The position numbers and the translations under genes were made by a program. Shown piece by piece: positions 46,980-54,580 of a DNA stretch of 64,000 bases. The DNA is from Mangrovimonas sp. TPBH4 (GTDB lineage: Bacteria > Bacteroidota > Bacteroidia > Flavobacteriales > Flavobacteriaceae). The notes under the pieces were generated by a model. The model saw nothing but the letters and a program-made list of their open reading frames with translations, was not told the DNA's origin and ran no database searches. Position 1 is the first letter of the stretch; each line of letters opens with the position of its first letter. Where the stretch lies: NCBI RefSeq assembly GCF_001280505.1, contig NZ_LBIO01000039.1, forward strand, positions 120,326 to 184,325, read 5' to 3'.

Positions 46980-48116
46980 CTAAATTTTAAATCCTGCCGA
47001 AATATCTCGGACACGTTGGTTATAATGTGCATAGGTAAATGGTCCTGCCAATTTGTGGGCTTCTTCAATATAACCTTGATAAGTTGCTGCAGTCAATTCC
47101 ATCACTTCTCCAATTGCCTTTTGGATATTGGAAATACTTACCGTATCCAACACCCACCCTTGGCGTTCATGCTGCACATACTGACTAATAGCCGAAACTT
47201 GCGACACCATGGGCAAACAGCCAAAGTTCATGGCTTCGGCAATGACCTTTGGAAAACCTTCCGAAGCCGTGGTGGGCATCAAAAACACATCACTTTGCTT
47301 ATAAATATCAAATACCTGTTCTCTGGCCAAACTACCATGCCAAACGATAGGAACGTCAATGGTGTCACTCAAAACCCTATACTCTTCCAAGGCGGCACCT
47401 TCTCCAACCAAATGGACAGCGGTTATTTCCCTTTGCACATCTGCAGACAAACTTCCAAAAGCCTCAAGAATACGTCCCACACCTTTAGCAGACTCAATAC
47501 GTCCCACATAGCAAAAGGTCCAACGCTCCGGCAATACCCGTTGTGCACACCTTAAACGGCCAGCTTCCACCTCTGTAAGTGTCAAACAAGGGTTTTCAAA
47601 ACTCAAACAGTGTTTTGGTTGCTCTGGCCAATGGCCATTAATGGTGACGGTTCTGGATTGCTGTTGCAACAACCAACGCTGCCATCGGTAACCTAGAGGC
47701 GGTTGGGCCTGATTCCAATTGCCGGCATACTTAAACCAACCTGGCTTACGGCTATACCAACTTAAATACGGTACAACATAGCTCCCAATACCCGTTGGAG
47801 CACGAAACTGGAAACAATCCACTTCTTTTAGGATTCGTCGAATAACGTTTAAAGTTTTTGGAGCTTGCAATAAAATCACCAACTTTACAGAAAGCCCTAG
47901 ACCTCCCACTGCTGGAATCGCAACAAAATGGATGTTTGGCGAATCATAGGGCAACGCACTTTTTGGAGCCTCCCCTTCATGCCACATCGCCACATGCCAA
48001 ATCTCCTCAAATACTTCCAACAAATGATTGATCTCAGTCACAGTAGGCCCCCAACCAACAATATTGCCATTCTCTGCAGTATAATGCTCCGTATGTGAAA
48101 TAATCGCTAATTTCAA
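46980..48116 (-). CDS. GT4-type glycosyltransferase
   Basis: 378 residues, GT-B fold. The donor domain has W-T-F-C-Y-V-G-R-I-E-S-A-K-G-V-G-R-I-L-E-A-F and S-D-V-F-L-M-P-T-T-A-S-E-G-F-P-K-V-I-A-E-A-M-N-F-G, the GT4 E-x7-E region. The N-terminal acceptor domain is unusually Trp-rich. It is transcribed 27 bp before the O-antigen ligase-like gene. Sugar specificity cannot be read from sequence. Confidence 0.9.
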   Translation of the reverse strand: MKLAIISHTEHYTAENGNIVGWGPTVTEINHLLEVFEEIWHVAMWHEGEAPKSALPYDSPNIHFVAIPAVGGLGLSVKLVILLQAPKTLNVIRRILKEVDCFQFRAPTGIGSYVVPYLSWYSRKPGWFKYAGNWNQAQPPLGYRWQRWLLQQQSRTVTINGHWPEQPKHCLSFENPCLTLTEVEAGRLRCAQRVLPERWTFCYVGRIESAKGVGRILEAFGSLSADVQREITAVHLVGEGAALEEYRVLSDTIDVPIVWHGSLAREQVFDIYKQSDVFLMPTTASEGFPKVIAEAMNFGCLPMVSQVSAISQYVQHERQGWVLDTVSISNIQKAIGEVMELTAATYQGYIEEAHKLAGPFTYAHYNQRVRDISAGFKI

Positions 48117-48379
48117 AATCTTCTAAATAAATTCATTTTGACATAGTAAAACACCTCAGTACCTTCTTTACCTCCCTTCATTATTCATTATTAGTGCTTT
48201 CCCGCCCTCTTTACTCTATACTCTATACTCTATACTCTATACTCTTTACTCTTTAACCTCTATTCTCAACATTTCCTCTACTACTCACAACATGGTCACC
48301 CTGAGCAAGCATGTCCTGAGCATAGCCGAAGGGTCGAAGGGCTCACTACTAACTACTAACTTAGTCTCCCTGAGCTTGT
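48117..48379. repeat. Gap with 7-bp tandem repeat and CCTGAGC-type repeats
   Basis: No gene. Holds five or so copies of TACTCTA (48212-48254, the last ones drifting to TACTCTT), a GTCACCCTGAGCAAGC...GGGTCGAAGGGC repeat (48295-48342) and a second GTCTCCCTGAGCTTGTC-type copy (48364-48387) that runs into the 3' end of the next gene. Confidence 0.7.
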
Positions 48380-49498
48380 CTAAGGGCTAACGCTTAAATC
48401 CTCAATCACCTCCACATACCGCTCCACAATCACTTCCCACTCATGCTCCAAAGCCCAAAGCTTTGCCGAATTAGAATACCGTGGATAGGCCTCCAAAATA
48501 CATTCCAACGCTTCCAATAAAGTTTCAGCATCTCCCAAAGGCACCAATTCACCGGTCTGTCCTTGTACAATGGCATCACTAATCCCACACCCTTCACTCC
48601 CAATGGCAGGAATCCCTAGGATATTAGCTTCCAAAATCGCAATTCCAAACCCTTCCACATCACCGCTTTCCGTAATTCCACTTAACATCACAAAAACATC
48701 TGAGGCCTTCAAAAAGCTTTTCAAGGCCTTTTCAGAGAGCCTACCATGAAAACTAACATGTTCCCCTACACCCAAAGCCTCCGCCTCTCGCTGAAAGGAA
48801 GCTTGCTCCGTGGCCAGTCCCACACAATGATAATGCAATTCGGGATACCGTTTTAGCAAACGAGGTAAAGCTTTGATGACCTGAAGTTGTCCCTTCCGTT
48901 CAGATACATGCCCAACCGTAATAAGCTTAGGACTCCCCTTTAAAATTTCAGAATTCCCAAGTACATCGCCTCCCCAAGAGGCTTCAATACCATTGGGGAC
49001 CACGCTCGTTCGTTGTTGTAAATACTCAGGAAGTAATCCCTTCGTAAAATTAGACACTGCAATAATATAAGCCATCTGATCCAATGACTTCTGGATAGAA
49101 GTTCTTAAAAATGAATTTCTAAAATTCACCTCTGTACCATGGACAACTGCCACTGCAGGGCACTTCACAAATTTGCTTCCTAAGGCCACACTCCAAAGCG
49201 AGAACTTCCCTGAGGCCAACACCACATCTGCCCAACTCATAGATTGTAATAACAATTGTAACCGTTGAACATACATGATGCCCCGTAGCTTTCGCAAGGG
49301 TACCCTAATGACTTCAAAGGCTAACTGAGCATCAAACTCCTGTTCCTCCATAACATGCCAACTTCTTTGATCGGCAATCACTCTTATGATATACCCCTTA
49401 AGGCTCAAATACTTGGATAACTGATAGGCATGCGTACCAATCCCTCCCGGTAAAGGGGGAAACTCTGAAGTAATGATAAGAATGTGTTTTGGTTTCAA
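48380..49498 (-). CDS. GT4-type glycosyltransferase
   Basis: 372 residues starting at TTG 49498 (MKPKHILIITSEFPPLPGG, normal GT4 N-terminus with G-G-I-G-T-H loop). The donor domain has V-G-H-V-S-E-R-K-G-Q-L-Q-V-I-K-A-L and the S-G-D-V-E-G-F-G-I-A-I-L-E-A-N block. The last two codons and the TAG stop lie in a dispersed repeat (48364-48387). A 10-bp hairpin touches the start codon on the upstream side. Specificity unknown. Confidence 0.88.
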   Translation of the reverse strand: MKPKHILIITSEFPPLPGGIGTHAYQLSKYLSLKGYIIRVIADQRSWHVMEEQEFDAQLAFEVIRVPLRKLRGIMYVQRLQLLLQSMSWADVVLASGKFSLWSVALGSKFVKCPAVAVVHGTEVNFRNSFLRTSIQKSLDQMAYIIAVSNFTKGLLPEYLQQRTSVVPNGIEASWGGDVLGNSEILKGSPKLITVGHVSERKGQLQVIKALPRLLKRYPELHYHCVGLATEQASFQREAEALGVGEHVSFHGRLSEKALKSFLKASDVFVMLSGITESGDVEGFGIAILEANILGIPAIGSEGCGISDAIVQGQTGELVPLGDAETLLEALECILEAYPRYSNSAKLWALEHEWEVIVERYVEVIEDLSVSP

Positions 49499-49545
49499 GC
49501 GCCTTGCAATATGCAGTAAAATAAAGCTATAATCGTGCAGGGCGC
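49499..49545 (-). promoter_or_regulatory. Leader hairpin touching the TTG start of a glycosyltransferase gene
   Basis: GCGCCTTGCA (49499-49508) and TGCAGGGCGC (49536-49545) form a 10-bp stem (one G-T pair) with a 27-nt loop. In the minus-strand mRNA this stem would end right before the start codon at 49498. No U-run follows, so it is not a terminator. A translational control role is inference. Confidence 0.4.
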
Positions 49546-49719
49546 AAGTTTTAAGGAGAATTTTTATTGCTTTAAACCTTTAGATTGGCCCCTCAAATGG
49601 CTAACATAACCACTTCTGCCCTCACCCTTGGATCTAATGGACAAATCAACTTGTTCTATTGGTTTTGTTTTGATTAATGAGACTTCCACCTTGCACTAAT
49701 CACCCTCATTACAAACAAG

Positions 49720-49776
49720 AAAGCCCTTCCGAACACTAATCAACCTCTATAAAATGAATACCGGAAAGGCTTTTTT
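49720..49776 (+). terminator. Terminator-like hairpin in the large gap
   Basis: AAAGCC-C-TTCCG (49720-49731) pairs with CGGAA-A-GGCTTT (49762-49773): 11 pairs, one mismatch, a 30-nt loop, followed by T residues. No plus-strand gene precedes it, so it could end an unannotated small RNA starting after 49.55 kb. Confidence 0.3.
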
Positions 49777-49845
49777 GAAGATACTGCTATTAACTGGTAC
49801 TAAGGTAGCTATAAAAAAGTGTCACACAAGCTATCATACAATTAG

Positions 49846-49912
49846 TTATACACATGGTTTTCAACACCTTACACCCAAACTTATAAACACCTTATACACG
49901 CTCTTATCAACA
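49846..49912 (+). other. Phased array of six DnaA-box-like 9-mers
   Basis: In direct orientation: TTATACACA (49846, exact TTATNCACA), TTTTCAACA (49858), TTACACCCA (49869, two mismatches), TTATAAACA (49881), TTATACACG (49892), TTATCAACA (49904). Four have one mismatch to the DnaA box TTWTNCACA. Starts are 11-12 bp apart. The array lies in an 890-bp gene-free gap. It may be a DnaA-binding locus or part of an origin, but genes on both sides run in the same direction and no dnaA or dnaN is in the window. Confidence 0.4.
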
Positions 49913-50060
49913 AATCAGGATTTACCCTACAACAAATAGTTCATACAAAGTAAAATACCTACAACTTTCTCCATCCCCTTCTTTACTCTGCTCCTCCATG
50001 CTTCATTCCTCATTCTTAATTTTTCACTACTCACAACTCACTACTACATTTAGTCTTGGT

Positions 50061-50147
50061 TCTTGATTCTTTCCTCTTTGTTCCAAGATTATTCATTCTT
50101 AATTTTTCATTATTAACTCCTTTGTCACCCTGAGCTTGTCGAAGGGC
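50061..50147. repeat. 87-bp direct repeat, copy 1
   Basis: Starts TCTTGATTCTTTCC and ends CTTGTCGAAGGGC. Copy 2 at 50233-50319 differs at one base (TTCC versus TTCT). The last 24 bp are the dispersed GTCACCCTGAGC repeat. Another member of that family (GTCATCCTGAGCAAGCC...GTCGAAGG, 50158-50202) lies between the copies. Confidence 0.85.
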
Positions 50148-50232
50148 TTATTACTCGGTCATCCTGAGCAAGCCTGCCCTGAGCCTGTCGAAGGGTCGAA
50201 GGATCAAAGTGAACCACCCACCAATTATTAAG

Positions 50233-50319
50233 TCTTGATTCTTTCCTCTTTGTTCTAAGATTATTCATTCTTAATTTTTCATTATTAACTCCTTTGTCAC
50301 CCTGAGCTTGTCGAAGGGC
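50233..50319. repeat. 87-bp direct repeat, copy 2
   Basis: Near-identical to 50061-50147 (one mismatch), offset 172 bp. A shortened third copy of the AT-rich part occurs at about 50343-50400. Confidence 0.85.
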
Positions 50320-50388
50320 AGAAGAGCTCACTACTCCATTTAGTCTTGTTTCTTGATTCTTTCCTCTTTGCTCTTTTTTCTAAATTCT

Positions 50389-51729
50389 TCATCCTAAATT
50401 CTCAATCATCGGCCCCTCCTCCAACTTTCTACTGGCCAAACGCCAAGATCGCCACACCTGTATTCCAACCAAAGGCAAAAGCAATACAGACAGAAAAGCT
50501 CCCAAAACCAACATGAATCGGTTTTGCTTAAAACGATAGGGCATAATAGACATTGGCACGGTGCGCAACAGAGCATATCTGGCGGCCCTACTCCCAAAAT
50601 AACGCCTAAAAAAATACAGCACACTTGGGATGGGTCGTGGCGACAACAGCTTATTCGTTCGAAAAGCATCCCAACTGCCCATCTCCCGTAGTCCACCACT
50701 ATCCACTTTCAAATGCAAACGCCCGGCATAGGGGTTGGACACATTCAAAAAGCCAGCCAAATAGGCACGAAGTCCAAACTCCCCATCCCCCATACGCTGC
50801 TTTTCAAACTGCCGATCGAACAAGCCTATGGCCTCAAACACTTCCCGTGCAATCAAAACGTTTCCGGTATCCAATTGATCGCTTACCCTAAAAAAGGAAT
50901 AGTGCTCAGGCACCTTGGCCCCCACTTTCGAAAGGGATACTCCTGAAGATATATCGGCTTTAAAAAAATCCAAAGCCTTCATATGCGAAGAAATCCAATC
51001 GGGTGCCACACGACTATCATCATCAAATAACAAGAAATAGTCCCCCTGAGCTTCTTGTATCGCTCGGTTCCTTGCCAACCAAAGGGCTTGTTCCTCTTGG
51101 TAAAACACGTTTAAGTCCAACCCAAAGTCCTTATAAAACGTCTCCTGAAAAGGTTGGGACTGGTCCACCACTAACACCTCAAAATTAGGGTAGTCCTGCT
51201 GTACCAAGTCCTTCAGGACATCCTTTAGATAGGGATAACGGTTCAAAGTAGGAATGATGACAGATACTTTGGGAGTTTTGTTAAGTAAAGGACTTTCAAA
51301 ACTGCCCCACCCTTCATGACTAAGTGGATGTTTTAAATACGTACTCCGTATGGCATGACGACTACGCCAAAAGGCTCTGACTTCCTTAATAGGATTACAA
51401 AAACTGCCCAAGCGCAATCCCAACACATACCATACCCAAGCCTTATTAAAGTACTTGCGAATAAATCGGTACTCGTCTGTTAAAGGTAAAGGTAAGGCTT
51501 CAGTTTCAGAATAGACCTCAGCATCCCCAACATACCCCTTCTGCAAAGCCTGCCAAGACAGGTCGTACTGTTGTGCCAACTCACTTTCAAAACGCGTATC
51601 CGCTTCCAACTGCGACTTAACCACTTCTGGTAAGACCTCTACCCTAGGGAATACTCCCGTCCCACCAGTCTTGTGTAAAGAAAAATAATGGGTGGGTTGG
51701 AGATAGTTCAGGAATTTAAAAAGCATCAT
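50389..51729 (-). CDS. GT2-type glycosyltransferase
   Basis: 446 residues. A ~150-residue N-terminal region of unknown type precedes a GT-A domain: V-S-V-I-I-P-T-L-N-R-Y-P-Y-L near 153-167, V-L-V-V-D-Q-S, and the DxD-like L-L-F-D-D-D-S-R-V near 235-243. A hydrophobic helix near 410-428 may anchor the C-terminus. The start overlaps the acetyltransferase stop by one base (TAATG). An inverting transferase for the polysaccharide repeat unit is inferred. Confidence 0.88.
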   Translation of the reverse strand: MMLFKFLNYLQPTHYFSLHKTGGTGVFPRVEVLPEVVKSQLEADTRFESELAQQYDLSWQALQKGYVGDAEVYSETEALPLPLTDEYRFIRKYFNKAWVWYVLGLRLGSFCNPIKEVRAFWRSRHAIRSTYLKHPLSHEGWGSFESPLLNKTPKVSVIIPTLNRYPYLKDVLKDLVQQDYPNFEVLVVDQSQPFQETFYKDFGLDLNVFYQEEQALWLARNRAIQEAQGDYFLLFDDDSRVAPDWISSHMKALDFFKADISSGVSLSKVGAKVPEHYSFFRVSDQLDTGNVLIAREVFEAIGLFDRQFEKQRMGDGEFGLRAYLAGFLNVSNPYAGRLHLKVDSGGLREMGSWDAFRTNKLLSPRPIPSVLYFFRRYFGSRAARYALLRTVPMSIMPYRFKQNRFMLVLGAFLSVLLLPLVGIQVWRSWRLASRKLEEGPMIENLG

Positions 51730-52259
51730 TACCGTATATAAGGTTTTGCTGGAACACCTAAAAGGGTCACCTCTCCCTGCTCAAAAGACCTAACAACACA
51801 AGCCGATGCTCCTACAGCAGTATTCTTTCCTAAAATAATTGGCCCAATAATAACTGCGTTTGCACCCAAACTACAGTTATTATCTAATCTATACTCCTTG
51901 TTTTTTACAGCTTTTCCCACTCCTATAATATTTCCTCCCGTCAGAGTTAAATTTTCTCCAATATTACAATAACCAGAAATAACACAACCCATCGCAGGAT
52001 GTAAAATCAATAGCCCCCCCTTTATATTAGCTTTATAGTGCAAATCTAAATTGGAATATGCCTGTACCAATAACAATAGAGGTAAAAAGAAAATCCTTAT
52101 ATATTTATAATAATCACCAAAAACCAAATACAAACACCGTTCAAATCTGTAAAAAAAAACACCAACAAAACTACGTGTTATCAAGATAATAAGCCACCTT
52201 AATTTATTTCTACCAATCATGCGCCTGACATCTTGCATCAAATACTTAAATTGTATCAT
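51729..52259 (-). CDS. Hexapeptide-repeat acyltransferase (serine acetyltransferase-like)
   Basis: 176 residues. The left-handed beta-helix repeats occupy the C-terminal half (L-H-P-A-M-G-C-V-I-S-G-Y-C-N-I-G-E-N-L, then N-C-S-L-G-A-N-A-V-I-I-G-P-I-I-L-G-K-N-T-A-V-G-A-S-A-C-V-V) and the end G-V-P-A-K-P-Y is typical. The N-terminal ~70 residues include a hydrophobic segment near 50-68. It probably O-acetylates a sugar with acetyl-CoA. The gene is visibly more AT-rich than its right-hand neighbours. Confidence 0.85.
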   Translation of the reverse strand: MIQFKYLMQDVRRMIGRNKLRWLIILITRSFVGVFFYRFERCLYLVFGDYYKYIRIFFLPLLLLVQAYSNLDLHYKANIKGGLLILHPAMGCVISGYCNIGENLTLTGGNIIGVGKAVKNKEYRLDNNCSLGANAVIIGPIILGKNTAVGASACVVRSFEQGEVTLLGVPAKPYIR

Positions 52260-52477
52260 ATAATTATCTATAAAATATGCTAGTTCTGCATTAAGTTCAA
52301 AACCTTAAATCTTCTCCTTATTTACCTCTACGATTTTTCTTTAACTTTCTAATTAGTGACTAACAACTAATGTTTTAAAAGATATTCTAGGCAAATTGAT
52401 TCTCTTGTTTTACCATATGAGTAAATATCAAGCTACAGCAACACATTTAACTCGAATTTATCCTAAAAACCAATAAC
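52260..52477. other. AT-rich gap, nothing recognised
   Basis: 218 bp between the hexapeptide acyltransferase and the next glycosyltransferase on the same strand. No hairpin, repeat or ORF stands out; a promoter for the left part of the cluster may lie here. Confidence 0.3.
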
Positions 52478-53569
52478 TCACTGATAGAATTTATTAAATT
52501 CATCTTGCTGCTTGCTCAAATTAAACGTCTCTTTTAGCCTTCTAATAGCTTGGTATCTTACCTCTTGAGCTTCCGTTGTACTCAAAGCCTTAATGACCCC
52601 TTCAAGGGTTTCAAATAGTAATTTTGGTTGTCTCTTTGGAACGACCCAACCCGTTTCCTCATGTAAAATATTTTCAGGAAGCCCACCTCCATCAGATACA
52701 ACACACAAACAGCCTGCAGCCTGAGCCTCTAATACAGCATTGCAAAATCCTTCACTAAGGCTGTATTGTATATAAATATCTGTATGTTGTAAAATTTCTA
52801 AAACCTTTGCATGAGGCAAAGCATCCATAAGCTCAACGCAATCTACTAAACCTAGTTGATGGATAGCATACAATAAAGATTCTTTAAGCTCGCCTTTACC
52901 TATAATTTTATATTCAAATTGATAACCTGCTTGTTTCAATAATGCTAAAGCAATCAAAATATCCTCCAACCCCTTGATCCAATGAAGCCTTGCCACCGTC
53001 AACAATTTCAATGTTTCTGATACTACTTTTTTAGACACGCCATTTTCCTTCAATTCTACTGCCGGGGTAATTATTTGAAAAGCTCTATCCTTAGCATAAC
53101 CTAATGCTACCGCCTTTTGGTACATATAATCAGAAATGGGATGCAATTTATCCACCTGTTGCCATAACAAATCATAACACCCGTGGTGTTTCAAAGGATA
53201 TACATCCATATCAAAGCCTCTACAGCTTACCGCCATTTGAGCACCAATAGCCTTGGCCACATATTCACTTTGCAGGGCCATCGTGGCAAATCCAAAATGC
53301 AGCCAATCCAAATCAGCCTTTAACAAATGGGCATTGGTATAAAGGTTTTTCAAGATCTGCCCCCATGATCTCCCAGTGGTTCGCTCCATTCCAATAAAGC
53401 TCAGAACCCGCTCTCTATAAGGCAGCAATCCAACAAATACCCTCAAAAAACCAACACTTCTTCGGAACATCCCTTTGGCTACAATAGGAGCCGTATATAC
53501 TGGACATTGGGCATAGTCCTCTAGATTCTGCTGCACAAACAAACTCACTTCCAGACCAGAGCCTTGCAA
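52478..53569 (-). CDS. GT4-type glycosyltransferase, start uncertain
   Basis: 363 residues from TTG 53569, the first conventional start codon. The C-terminal donor domain has L-K-L-L-T-V-A-R-L-H-W-I-K-G-L-E-D, T-D-I-Y-I-Q-Y-S-L-S-E-G-F-C-N-A-V-L-E-A-Q-A-A-G-C, a clear GT4 signature. However, the frame stays open upstream and encodes a typical first Rossmann strand and loop (K-V-G-I-V-L-S-Q-P-P-A-Y-S-E) between 53569 and 53659 with no ATG, GTG or TTG. The true start may be ATA 53659, which overlaps the upstream stop as ATAG. Confidence 0.85.
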   Translation of the reverse strand: MQGSGLEVSLFVQQNLEDYAQCPVYTAPIVAKGMFRRSVGFLRVFVGLLPYRERVLSFIGMERTTGRSWGQILKNLYTNAHLLKADLDWLHFGFATMALQSEYVAKAIGAQMAVSCRGFDMDVYPLKHHGCYDLLWQQVDKLHPISDYMYQKAVALGYAKDRAFQIITPAVELKENGVSKKVVSETLKLLTVARLHWIKGLEDILIALALLKQAGYQFEYKIIGKGELKESLLYAIHQLGLVDCVELMDALPHAKVLEILQHTDIYIQYSLSEGFCNAVLEAQAAGCLCVVSDGGGLPENILHEETGWVVPKRQPKLLFETLEGVIKALSTTEAQEVRYQAIRRLKETFNLSKQQDEFNKFYQ

Positions 53570-53655
53570 CCCCTTAATCTTACTATTGAAAAAGGTTTCC
53601 GAATAGGCCGGTGGTTGCGATAATACAATGCCTACTTTTATGGGTGTTCTAAGTT

Positions 53656-54579
53656 CTATAATAATGGTTTTATATAGTCAACTAAAAATTCCGTAAATCG
53701 TCGCCCAGACACAACATCCAAATGATGCCCATCCGTATACTGGTAACATGATCTTTGAGAACTACCATCAAAATATCTCACCTCAGCTTCCTCCGCCATC
53801 TTAAAAATCACCCCGTCAAATTCAGGAAAACAATCCTGCTCTAGGTCATACATCGTTTCGGCCACAGGCATACGTACCAACACCACTAAGCCATGTTTCT
53901 TCAAAAATTTGATGCTTTCCTTTAAGCAATCCAAACGCCTCTTCGAAATCCCTATACTCTCTTCACTTATGGCCTCATAACGCTTTAGAGTTATCTTATC
54001 TCTTTCTCCTCGTTTCTCATTACCTTTATTAAAGCGCACTTCACACCAACCATCAGAATGCACAAATATTTGAGGCGATTTCTCTCGCATCCATTTTTTA
54101 CTAAGTAATTCTACATTCCGTTCTGGATAGCAAGATAGCAAATACGGAATGTTTGGGGTGACAGTGACATTGTGGACCTTTCCTAAAAAGGACTCTATCT
54201 CTTTAAAATAGTCGCCATCGCCCACCTCTTCTTTACTATCCGAAAGGGTCCATGGATTCACCTCTAAAATAAAAAGGCCATTACGGGTGTCTGTATCCAA
54301 CTTATTTTTAATACTTTCCAAATAGGGAGCCCCATAAGGAGTATGCACTCTTGAAAAGGCGTAATTATAAAGTTTTAAGCGAGGCAATCGAGCATTGAAC
54401 ATATCGGGCTGTATCCCTTGGGCCGCCCTCGAAGAGCCAATAATCAAAGACTGTTGCCGAGGGCTGGTCAATTTAAGGTAGAAGGCATCCGCATGGCCAT
54501 CAGCAAACAAAAACACCCCCATTCCACTTAAAAATAGTACCAGCAAAAAAACACAACACTTTATCAAAAATGCACGCAT
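53656..54579 (-). CDS. SGNH-like membrane-anchored protein, partner of MBOAT
   Basis: 307 residues. One N-terminal membrane anchor (about 4-26), then a periplasmic SGNH/AlgJ/DltD-like domain: the nucleophile candidate in I-I-G-S-S-R-A (48-52) and the catalytic D-x-x-H pair in Y-T-D-G-H-H-L-D (about 281-288). It starts 1 bp after the MBOAT stop on the same strand. By analogy with AlgI/AlgJ and DltB/DltD systems it should transfer acyl groups delivered by the MBOAT protein to the polysaccharide. I infer this from motif and context, not from similarity search. Confidence 0.7.
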   Translation of the reverse strand: MRAFLIKCCVFLLVLFLSGMGVFLFADGHADAFYLKLTSPRQQSLIIGSSRAAQGIQPDMFNARLPRLKLYNYAFSRVHTPYGAPYLESIKNKLDTDTRNGLFILEVNPWTLSDSKEEVGDGDYFKEIESFLGKVHNVTVTPNIPYLLSCYPERNVELLSKKWMREKSPQIFVHSDGWCEVRFNKGNEKRGERDKITLKRYEAISEESIGISKRRLDCLKESIKFLKKHGLVVLVRMPVAETMYDLEQDCFPEFDGVIFKMAEEAEVRYFDGSSQRSCYQYTDGHHLDVVSGRRFTEFLVDYIKPLL

Positions 54580-54580
54580 C

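Larger units (their letters stand above)
49499..50388. other. 890-bp gap without a recognised gene
   Basis: The largest gene-free stretch of the polysaccharide cluster. It contains, left to right, a leader hairpin, a terminator-like hairpin, the DnaA-box-like array and a block of repeats from about 49.98 kb to the right end. Short open frames here look spurious. Confidence 0.6.

Noticed and set aside
49846..49912. Firm call of the chromosomal origin
   Set aside because: No dnaA/dnaN nearby, no change of gene strand across the site, and skew cannot be computed here, so it is kept only as a candidate array.
49754..49939. 61-codon plus-strand ORF in the large gap
   Set aside because: It runs through a terminator-like hairpin and the DnaA-box-like array, has no promoter or recognisable domain, and is likely chance.
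50125..50331. 68-codon minus-strand ORF
   Set aside because: It is composed entirely of the CCTGAGC dispersed repeats (L-R-Q-A-Q-G peptide pattern), a known type of repeat artefact.
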